Source of the DNA: a virus
DNA: 64,000 nt
Virus record (IMG/VR): IMGVR_UViG_3300030099_005086
Location: 35,282-99,281 of that record
Direction: 5' to 3' (one strand)
Shown: positions 49,475 to 57,100 of the stretch, piece after piece
Layout: every line of letters begins with the position of its first letter
Position numbering within the stretch: the stretch's first letter is position 1
Notes under the pieces: generated by a model
Database searches by the model: none
Told to the model about the DNA's origin: nothing
What the model saw: the letters and a program-made list of their open reading frames with translations, nothing else
Position numbers and translations under genes: made by a program

Positions 49475-49745
49475 CTTCTAGAATAGCAATTACATATCCT
49501 TCACTAATAATTAAATGTTTTTCTCCTTGATGATCAAATTCATATTCATCATTGTTTGTCATTGGCCATTGAATAAAATCACCAACTTTAATTTCACCAC
49601 TACACTCTCTACCACATGCTACAACATGTCCTTGAGGTTTTTGTAATTGTTGTTGTTCAGGTAAATAAATACCACTTGCTGTTTTAGTTTCAATTTTAAC
49701 AGGTTTAACTAATAATTTTTTACCTACAGGTTTTACACTTTTCAT
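49467..49745 (-). CDS. GroES-like co-chaperonin (Cpn10)
   Basis: This 92-residue protein has the Cpn10 pattern: an N-terminal strand PVGKKLLVKPV, a mobile loop ETKTASGIYLPEQQQ (about 18-32) in which IYL takes the place of the hydrophobic tripeptide that docks to GroEL, GHVVACG, then IKVGDFIQWP and a closing strand HLIISEGYVIAIL. Phage co-chaperonins such as T4 gp31 replace host GroES so that GroEL can fold the capsid protein. The gene is coupled to terminase by an 8-base overlap and lies upstream of the capsid genes, which fits that role. The dome loop appears short. Confidence 0.85.
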   Translation of the reverse strand: MKSVKPVGKKLLVKPVKIETKTASGIYLPEQQQLQKPQGHVVACGRECSGEIKVGDFIQWPMTNNDEYEFDHQGEKHLIISEGYVIAILEDV

Positions 49746-49764
49746 AATTTAATTTAATTTAGTT

Positions 49765-50283
49765 TTATAATTGATCATATGCTAATCCTTGTCCACCACG
49801 GACTTGGCTTTTTTGTTCATCTTTCATATCATTGTAAGCACCTTTAAATGATTGTCTTATTTGATCAAATTTAGCTGCTGTATTTACCAATGATGTTAGG
49901 TTACCATCTCTACCATGTTCAATAGATGTAGTTTCCATATATCTTGCTAATCTATCTAACATAGATTTGATACCTTTATATGCTCTAAATGTTGGTGTTT
50001 GATATAAGTCTTCACAAAATCTTATTGCATTTCTAATAGATTCATCTTCTGGAGATTCTTCTAATCCTATTTCATCTATAATTATATCTTCTTTTTCATG
50101 CTCAGGCATATTAAAAAAAGGATTCATATCAGGATCAGGACATGTCATATAAAATACAAATAGATAAACTTGTAAATGAGTATCTGGATATTTATCCATT
50201 ATATTCTTTAATGTTTTTAAAGAATAACAATGTTCTGATGGAATAACTTTACCATTTTGTACATCAAATAGTTTTGCTAACAT
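49765..50283 (-). CDS. Acidic packaging-module protein, unknown
   Basis: This 172-residue protein starts MLAKLFDVQNGKVIPSEHC. It is helical and acidic, with YPDTHLQVYLFVFYMTCPD and a long C-terminal helix (AAKFDQIRQSFKGAYNDMKDE). Its start overlaps the end of the PD-(D/E)XK nuclease gene by one base and the GroES-like gene follows. I suspect similar proteins occur in other Bacteroidetes phages next to terminase, but cannot check. It could be a small terminase-like or head-assembly factor; no evidence decides this. Confidence 0.55.
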   Translation of the reverse strand: MLAKLFDVQNGKVIPSEHCYSLKTLKNIMDKYPDTHLQVYLFVFYMTCPDPDMNPFFNMPEHEKEDIIIDEIGLEESPEDESIRNAIRFCEDLYQTPTFRAYKGIKSMLDRLARYMETTSIEHGRDGNLTSLVNTAAKFDQIRQSFKGAYNDMKDEQKSQVRGGQGLAYDQL

Positions 50284-51107
50284 TATAAATTATCTTTTAA
50301 CCACATAATAAGACTAGTAACTTCATCTTTTAAATATGGTAAATTATACATCTTAATATCTTCAATAATAGGTTCTCCATTCTCTACTTTATTTATTGGA
50401 TAACCATATTTATCTTCACCTTCTTTTTCAAACTTAACATGTTGTATTTGCAACTTACCAATTTTAAGTTTAGGATTATGCTTTTTAATTATATAAGCAT
50501 ATAAAGATAATTGTAAATTGTAGTGATTCAAATTACAATCTTCTAGATTATTAACAGGTTTAAACATTTTAGAAACAACACCTTCCCAGTTTTTAAAACC
50601 ATTTTCTTTTATCTCTTTATTTGTTTTATAATCAAGAATATTTATATAACCATTTACAATAGATACTAAATCTGCTTGTCCACATATACCTGCAGACTTA
50701 AGATATACAAAATGTTCTGGATATACACCTTCATCAAGCTTTTGATTTGGTGCAATCTTAATACCATTTTGATCTACTATAGGTCTAATTATAGGTACTT
50801 CTTTACCATCACGTTCAATAGTATTAAACTCACAAATATTTTCTTCTCTTTGATTATGATACCAATTACCTAAAGATATAGCACGTTCAGTTTCATTATC
50901 CCATGCATTCATTATTTCTTTTGGTGTCATACCATACCACTTAGATCTTTTATTCTTAGAAGACTTTTTAGCTTGTCCTTTTTTATCAAACTTAGGTTTA
51001 AATTTACCTACAAAACTAGTTACACTAGTCCAAGTAATTTGATCTTTTTCTAAGTTTTCATCTAAGCTTTCATATACATGACCCTTTTCTTTAAATACTA
51101 CTGCCAT
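50283..51107 (-). CDS. PD-(D/E)XK nuclease (RecB/Cas4-like)
   Basis: This 274-residue protein has the RecB-type nuclease motifs in order: SLGNWYHNQRE with His84, GICGQADLV with Asp146, NILDYKTN with Asp159 and Lys161, and YNLQLSLYAYI with the QxxxY motif at 199-203. The family uses metal ions to cut DNA. A nuclease of this class is regularly found beside terminase in crAss-like phages, where it probably acts in DNA processing or packaging. The start at 51107 follows the zinc-protein gene by 2 bases. Confidence 0.85.
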   Translation of the reverse strand: MAVVFKEKGHVYESLDENLEKDQITWTSVTSFVGKFKPKFDKKGQAKKSSKNKRSKWYGMTPKEIMNAWDNETERAISLGNWYHNQREENICEFNTIERDGKEVPIIRPIVDQNGIKIAPNQKLDEGVYPEHFVYLKSAGICGQADLVSIVNGYINILDYKTNKEIKENGFKNWEGVVSKMFKPVNNLEDCNLNHYNLQLSLYAYIIKKHNPKLKIGKLQIQHVKFEKEGEDKYGYPINKVENGEPIIEDIKMYNLPYLKDEVTSLIMWLKDNL

Positions 51108-51109
51108 AA

Positions 51110-51424
51110 CTATTCTTTTAGACTCTCTCTTAATTTACTTTCATCCTCTTCAGATAATAAAGCTTTCCAATATCCTTTAGGACATTCAGTTGATAATGCT
51201 CTAATTTTAAAAGATAATGTGCAACCACAATCTGAACAACAAGGTTGACTTCCTGGAGCTACACAATATGATCCTTCTCTATCTATAAATTTACACTGAT
51301 CACATATCTCCCATCTATACTTTGCTATCTTTTCAATATCATCTGTTTTAAAAATATTATTTTTTATACCTTCAAATATTTGATCAGCATTTTTAAATAC
51401 GTTTAATAATTTATTTAATTTCAT
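51110..51424 (-). CDS. Cys-rich zinc-binding protein
   Basis: This 104-residue protein has a 45-residue helical N-terminus (MKLNKLLNVFKNADQIFEG), then eight cysteines: ICDQC, YC, PCCSDCGC and TEC before KGYW. CxxC pairs spaced by about 15-20 residues suggest one or two zinc ribbons. It overlaps the IHF-like gene by 14 bases and precedes the nuclease, so a DNA-related helper role is plausible. I do not know a function for this family. Confidence 0.65.
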   Translation of the reverse strand: MKLNKLLNVFKNADQIFEGIKNNIFKTDDIEKIAKYRWEICDQCKFIDREGSYCVAPGSQPCCSDCGCTLSFKIRALSTECPKGYWKALLSEEDESKLRESLKE

Positions 51425-51770
51425 TTTTAAAATCTTTTTTTTCTTGAATTTGTTGTTCTAAATTATCTAAAGCATTTTCCATGCTATTAATTTTTTCTTT
51501 TATTGGTATATGTTTTGCATAACCTTTATACGTATTCTTTTCAATATTACCTAATATGTCTTTATTTCTCTTAATACTTTTTTTAAGTCTACCTAGTCTT
51601 AACTTAAATGTGCCTAAATTAGGTAAATAAATATTACTATGATTTAATTCAGATAATTGTTTTCTAACTTTACTATAAAAAAAAGATATAAAGTCTGATA
51701 CTAAATCTTTATGTACATTGCATTCTTCTGCAATATCATCATAAAAGTCTTTATAATTCTTTGGTTTCAA
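51411..51770 (-). CDS. IHF/HU-like DNA-bending protein
   Basis: The first 90 residues follow the HU/IHF fold: two N-terminal helices (FYDDIAEECNVHKDLVSDFISFFYSKV), then LPNLGTFKLRLGRL, the beta-arm region with the LPxxGTF pattern. A C-terminal coiled coil of about 30 residues (SMENALDNLEQQIQEKK) is an extension beyond normal HU. Such proteins bend or coat DNA; IHF-like genes are a hallmark of crAss-like structural blocks. No ATG is available after the upstream in-frame TAG, so the start is most likely TTG at 51768-51770. It overlaps the winged-helix-like gene by 20 bases. Confidence 0.75.
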   Translation of the reverse strand: MKPKNYKDFYDDIAEECNVHKDLVSDFISFFYSKVRKQLSELNHSNIYLPNLGTFKLRLGRLKKSIKRNKDILGNIEKNTYKGYAKHIPIKEKINSMENALDNLEQQIQEKKDFKNEIK

Positions 51771-52119
51771 GACCTAATATTTTAAAATCTAATAATACAG
51801 TACCATCTGTTTGTATTTCAATATCAGGATTAATTTTAATATTCTTTTTATTATCACCATTTTTTACAATAAGATTTTTTTTAGTAGCTTTTGTTACTGC
51901 ATTTCTTACTGATTGTGGACTTTTAAATATTTTTAATTCTGATATATAATCACAAAATTTAGTTAATTCAGATGACTTTAATTTAGCTAACTCAGTTAAA
52001 CAATTTAAATCTGATTGACTTATTTGTATATCATTTAAAAAGCAGTAAGTAAGGAATTGATATTTTATAATATCATCCTTACCCACCTTAACTTTTTTTT
52101 CTACTTTAAAAACTTTCAT
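51751..52119 (-). CDS. Small winged-helix-like protein, possible DNA-binding
   Basis: I place the start at ATG 52117-52119, which overlaps the stop of the upstream gene as ATGA, rather than at TTG 52125. The product has 122 residues, with helices IIKYQFLTYCFLNDI and LNCLTELAKLKSSELTKFCDYI, then SPQSVRNAVTKATKKNLIVKNG, which looks like the recognition helix and wing of a winged helix, and a beta tail. It sits with the IHF-like gene; a DNA-binding partner or a regulator of the late genes is possible. No known family can be named. Confidence 0.55.
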   Translation of the reverse strand: MKVFKVEKKVKVGKDDIIKYQFLTYCFLNDIQISQSDLNCLTELAKLKSSELTKFCDYISELKIFKSPQSVRNAVTKATKKNLIVKNGDNKKNIKINPDIEIQTDGTVLLDFKILGLETKEL

Positions 52120-52745
52120 ATCCAAGTTTTAATTATTTCTTTTGACTCTAATAGTGTATATGAAAATGAATTACCCCAAATATCTCTAGCTTTTCTCATA
52201 ATTTTCATAAAGAATGTCCAATCATCATTAGATGCAATAACTTGACATCCTGCTGACCATTTATCTATTTGTGTAGATTTCTTACCAGCATACTTAGTAG
52301 CTCTATGAATGTTAATACCAAAAATACCTTCATGAATATTTTCAGTATTTAAATTATAAATATCATCTCTATTATTATCACGGTAAACTTTAACAGGTTT
52401 TTTTTGACATAATGCTTCATATCTACCTTGATGTTTTCTAATCATATGAGAACCTCTATATTGATTTGGCACAAGTATTGCTACACCATTAGGATTTAAT
52501 AAATTATCTACCCAATGTGTACCAGGATCTGTAGTACAATCAAATTCATGATAACACCAAACACCTTTATCATCTTTATATGATAATGTAAGTATATCAT
52601 CAAAACGGTTAGTTACTTTATTATTAGTATCAGAATTTCTAATACCAACTATATTAACATCATAACCTTTATTTTGTGAATCATTAAACCATTTATAGTT
52701 CTTATGATCTACAGTTCTTTTGATTTGCTCTAAAGAATATAACAT
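52116..52745 (-). CDS. L,D-transpeptidase-like / phage lysis enzyme candidate
   Basis: This 209-residue protein ends in a region with GINIHRAT (His147) and IDKWSAGCQVI (Ser164-Ala-Gly-Cys167). His followed by S(x)GC is the signature of YkuD-type L,D-transpeptidase folds, and phage proteins of this type probably cut peptidoglycan. Earlier segments (GTHWVDNLLNPNGVAILVPN) are beta-like and resemble phage endolysin-associated domains. There is no signal peptide, so release would need a holin, but no holin was recognised here. It overlaps the next gene as ATGA. Confidence 0.55.
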   Translation of the reverse strand: MLYSLEQIKRTVDHKNYKWFNDSQNKGYDVNIVGIRNSDTNNKVTNRFDDILTLSYKDDKGVWCYHEFDCTTDPGTHWVDNLLNPNGVAILVPNQYRGSHMIRKHQGRYEALCQKKPVKVYRDNNRDDIYNLNTENIHEGIFGINIHRATKYAGKKSTQIDKWSAGCQVIASNDDWTFFMKIMRKARDIWGNSFSYTLLESKEIIKTWI

Positions 52746-53014
52746 TACTTAGATCTTTTAAGAGTTTTCTTTACTGATTCTTCTGATGTTTCTTCAGCAT
52801 TATTATTTTGTGCTACACTTTGAGCTAAAAACATTTGTGCTTGTACTCTTTCTGCACGTGTTTTTTCAATATCTCTTAAGAGTTCTTCATATTTAAGTTG
52901 AACTTCTAAGTGATCAATACTTTCTTTATAGTAATTAGTTAGTTCTTCACGTCTGTTATCTAACTCTTCTTTACTTAATTGCTGCGTTTCAGCTTCTTGT
53001 TGTAATGTTGCCAT
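52745..53014 (-). CDS. Small coiled-coil protein
   Basis: This 89-residue, highly charged protein (MATLQQEAETQQLSKEELDN) is nearly all helix, with heptad-like spacing through about residues 10-60 and a short basic end (KKTLKRSK). It is preceded by the AAACCAAT leader and a candidate promoter, so it may head an operon running into the head genes. Function is unknown. Confidence 0.6.
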   Translation of the reverse strand: MATLQQEAETQQLSKEELDNRREELTNYYKESIDHLEVQLKYEELLRDIEKTRAERVQAQMFLAQSVAQNNNAEETSEESVKKTLKRSK

Positions 53015-53016
53015 TG

Positions 53017-53036
53017 TAAATTGGTTTTAAATTAAT
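53017..53036 (-). promoter_or_regulatory. AAACCAAT translation-leader element before the coiled-coil gene
   Basis: The minus strand reads ATTAATTTAAAACCAATTTA followed by CA and the ATG at 53014, so the CCAAT core ends five bases from the start codon. It is the third copy of this leader. Confidence 0.5.
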
Positions 53037-53050
53037 AGATTACAATACAA

Positions 53051-53064
53051 ATATACAAAAAAAG
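53051..53064 (-). promoter_or_regulatory. Candidate promoter leading the packaging/head operon
   Basis: Minus strand CTTTTTTTGTATAT is followed by TTGTATTG, which gives an exact TAnnTTTG match (TATATTTG), the Bacteroidetes -7 box, about 35 bases before the start at 53014. This is the only one of the four similar sites that also fits the host consensus. Confidence 0.45.
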
Positions 53065-53119
53065 TTTAAATATAAAAAGTTTATAGTATGTGTAATGTGT
53101 AAAACATCATGGGTGAGGT

Positions 53120-53785
53120 TTAATGATACCCATTTAATAATTCTAGTAGCTCTTCTATTGCATCATGTCTATGACTATCTTCTAATACAGATTTAAAGAC
53201 ATATTTAGAAGCAACTAACTTTGCCATATCATGATATGCAGAATAATTTTTATCTTTTAAATCTATTTGATAAGAGTCTCCACAAAAAATCATTTTAGAA
53301 TCTTTACCTAATCTTCCAATAGCCATTGCTAATTGACTTCTAGTTAAGTTTTGAAACTCATCTACTATAACAATAGAATTATCAAATGTACGTCCTCTAA
53401 AATGTGCAAGAGATACAAGTTCTATCTCTTCATCTTGCTCCATCTTTTGAAGCTTTTCAGGTTTATTATATACCTTACGCATGTTAGATTTAATTGGTAC
53501 TAACCACGGTTCCATTTTTTCTTTTTCAGAACCTGGTAAAAATCCATTGTCTTCTGTAGAAACTGTAGGTCTTGTAATTATAATCTTATTATATTGACGT
53601 TTAAAAAATTGATCTAGTGCTACTTGTACAGCTAATAATGTTTTACCACTACCAGCTCTTCCTACAATAAAGTTATAAGGATGATTTAATATTTCTGTTT
53701 TAGCTTTCTTTTGTTCTTCTGATAAAGATATAGAAAACCTTATAGCTCCCTTTGGAGGAGTCTTTGATTTATTAAGTAAAGGCAT
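53120..53785 (-). CDS. PhoH-like P-loop ATPase
   Basis: This 221-residue protein has Walker A VGRAGSGKT (about 41-49) and Walker B SIVIVDEFQNLT (about 137-148), with the PhoH arrangement TRPTVSTEDNGFLPGS and FRGRTFDNS between them and SKMIFCGDSYQID after. PhoH-like ATPases are common in phages and are linked to RNA metabolism or phosphate stress; the phage role is not settled. It follows the 115-residue gene after 3 bases. Confidence 0.9.
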   Translation of the reverse strand: MPLLNKSKTPPKGAIRFSISLSEEQKKAKTEILNHPYNFIVGRAGSGKTLLAVQVALDQFFKRQYNKIIITRPTVSTEDNGFLPGSEKEKMEPWLVPIKSNMRKVYNKPEKLQKMEQDEEIELVSLAHFRGRTFDNSIVIVDEFQNLTRSQLAMAIGRLGKDSKMIFCGDSYQIDLKDKNYSAYHDMAKLVASKYVFKSVLEDSHRHDAIEELLELLNGYH

Positions 53786-53788
53786 ATA

Positions 53789-54136
53789 TTATAAATTATT
53801 TTCAATAATTTGTATCTTATGACACTTTTCATATTCTTCTGTTTCTATAAAATAATCTTTCATATTTTGTAGAAATGCAATTTTTAAATTTTCAGCAGGA
53901 TCATGTGCAAGTATTGCACCATTTTTTTGTGCCTCTAAAATATCTTCAAAAGTTTTTTCTCCTGTAATAATTTTATATGAATTATTAAATGCTTTTTCTA
54001 GTATTTTATATTCAGCTTCTTCTCTTTGCCAATCTTCTAAATCATCAAAATTTTCTAGTGGGTCTCTTAGTGACATATGTTCTATTTTTTCTTCTTGGTT
54101 ATAATAAAAAAATAAGAAATTTTTAATTACGTTCAT
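53789..54136 (-). CDS. Small acidic helical protein, unknown
   Basis: This 115-residue protein begins MNVIKNFLFFYYNQEEKIEHM. It is acidic and helical (DDLEDWQREEAEYKILEKAFNNS) with no recognised motif. It lies between the two-zincin giant gene and the PhoH-like gene with gaps of 13 and 3 bases and is probably co-transcribed with them. Confidence 0.5.
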   Translation of the reverse strand: MNVIKNFLFFYYNQEEKIEHMSLRDPLENFDDLEDWQREEAEYKILEKAFNNSYKIITGEKTFEDILEAQKNGAILAHDPAENLKIAFLQNMKDYFIETEEYEKCHKIQIIENNL

Positions 54137-54149
54137 ATTTACAAAGGTA

Positions 54150-57100
54150 TTATTTTTTTAATAACTTTAGTTTTCCTCTTATAATAAGTGGTGATCCAAA
54201 CTCTAATCCTTTACTTGCTTTCCTTTTAGAAACTTTGTAAAATGGATTTATTTCTTTATCATATTCTTCTTTATTTATTTTTAATTCTGCACCATTTGCA
54301 AATATTATTTTAAATTCTGGTTTGCCATTTTTGTAAATAATCTCTTGTTCTATAGCACCACCATTTTTTGCAAGTGTAAGAGATTGTTCTTGTTCATCCA
54401 TAGCAACTTCATTCATAAACTTAATTACATTATTGTCTATCTTTTTTTGCTGTTCTTTATATTTTTCTTTTTCTATATTAAACTTTTGATCAATTCTATT
54501 TTGTTCTATTCTATTATTTCCTTCAAAAAGTCTTTTTTGACTATCAATTTCATTAGCTATATAACTTTGAATATTATTGATAGCATGACTTATACTGCTT
54601 ATTATATAATCTGGTGCTGCATCATCCCCAAGGTCTATATAATTATCTTTAAATTTAGACTTACGTATTGTAGCACTATTTAGTTCTCTAGGAACAATAT
54701 TACCATCTTCACCTATATTTGCAAACCATTCTAAAGCTTTTCTTTGATATTCAGGTAAATTATTAAAAGCATCTTCTCTTAATTTATTAGGATTTAAATT
54801 AAATCCTTGTTCTTCTAAAAATTGTAAACTTTTACCATCATCATAACTAGCATTTTCAGATATATCTTGATTATTAAAGTGTGTATTACCTGGTATTAAT
54901 CTAGCTATATTTTTTTGATCTGATATAAAAGCTGCTGGATCATAGTTTCTATTAGAATTAATACCTGTAAATTTTTTTCTAGTTACATTCATGAAGTCAT
55001 TTTGAATTTCAGTAATTAACCCAGGATTACGCTCATCAGGAAGATTATCTCTACTATGTGCTGTATACCCTTCCTTGTTTGCTAATTCATAAAAAGTTTT
55101 ATAATCAGTATCATTATCTTTATTAAATCTTTTTAAAAATTTATTTCTTTGTTTTATTGTTTTACTTCCTATTTTTTGCATAAATGTTGATAACGCAGTG
55201 TCTGGAGTATTACCAAATCCTTTTGGTGCACTATCATTCCATTCATCTCTTTCTTTATCATAATTAACATATGCATTTCTATCTATTGTAGGAAATACTT
55301 CATTTACAAATTTATCATACATTTCATCACTATAAGGTGAATGATATTTATTTGGTTGATTTCGTTTTAATTCTGCAAGTTCTTCTTCTGATCTTTTAGT
55401 TATACCTCTTTCAGCTAACCAATCTTCATATGCTCCAGCATTATAATTATTTGACTCACCTAACTTTTGCATTGCATTATAAGGATTTATATCTTTAGTT
55501 CCTTTAGATCCAAATAACTTATAAGCAATTTCTGCATTTATATCTTGTACTGGTTCATTACTTAACCACTCTTTTACTTTTTTTTGTGTTCTTGGATTAG
55601 ATCCTAATTTATTTCTAACTCTATCTATAGCTTGTTGTTCAGGATTAGTTCCAACTAAAAATTCATTTATTCTATCTAAATATGAAATATTTGAATCTCC
55701 AAAAGTATAAGGATTCTCATCTTTTTTAGGTATTTCTGTAGAAGGATTAATTGCTTCTAATAATGGTGCATCAGGCATTTCAAATCCTCTTTCATTTAAT
55801 AAGTTTAAATGTTCTTGAGTAAATTCACCTTCTTCTGGATTCCATATACCCGCATCTTGTAATGCAGATTCTAAATTACGTTTATAGGATTTAACTTCTT
55901 GAGGCATTGTATAATACTCAGTCTCAGCTTTATCTCCCTCATAATCTGGACTATATGGATTTTCTTTACTAGCATTTGTAAAGAATGTATTATAATAATC
56001 TTTAAACTGTTGATAATTTGGACTATATTTCCCTGAACCCATTATACCCATGTTATTAGATAAATGATCTAATTCATGTGTGATAGTTCCTTTTAATAAT
56101 GTTTCTTTAGGTTTAATTACATCTCCATCAATGTTATAATATGGAAGCTGTGTATATGATAAACCTAATGGATCTTTTGGTGTATCAGGATTTAAATATA
56201 CACCTGTTTGTTTATCTGGATCATTAAGTTGTAATGGAAAAGTACCTTCTTGATAATTAACAAAAGCTAGAACTCCAGCAACATTTGGATCATAAGTAAA
56301 ACCAGGTGCTTGTTGTGTGCTTCCTTTCACTTTAGATCCAGTGCTATATATTAGTTCAACATTTTTGTTTACAATATCATCTAACTGCGTGTCAGTTAAA
56401 GTTTCACCTGTAGCATTTAAATGTTCTTTTCTTAATCTTTCTCTTTCAGGTGCACTTCTGTAATGTGTTTCTAATTCTTTTTGTTCTTGACTAATATCAA
56501 AATTACCTGATTCAATAGTTTGTTTTAAGTTATCTGCTGTTACATTTTCTGTGGTTACTTCATTTGAACCATCAGTACCTTGGAATGTAGGTAAAGATCC
56601 ACCATTCTGTTTTAAAGTTTTTAAATATTTTTTATAATCTGATAAATTACCAATTTCTTCTACATTACTTAAATAAATTAATCCATCTGGAACATCAAAC
56701 TCTTTAAAACTTGTTCCTGCACGAAACTTGCTTCCTTGTTGTGGACCACCTCTATATATTTCATTAAGAAATTTATTATCTATATCTATTTTGTATACAT
56801 TTCCTTTATAGTTTAATAGATCACTTCTATAGTCTGCATATCTTAAAGGATCAAATGGATCTGCTGAAAACCATCCTGATGTTTTATCTCCATAATTAAA
56901 TGGTGAATCACCATATCTATATAAAGTTGTTGTTCCATCATCTCCTAATTTGTTAACATAACTTTGTATATTTTCTGCTTCTACACCAGGCAATCTAGAT
57001 CTTGCATGAAAATAATCTAAACCAGATTCAGCATCTTTTGCAACATTAAGTTTAACATTATCTAGAAAATTAACTTTACTAGAAACTGCATCAGTTTTTC

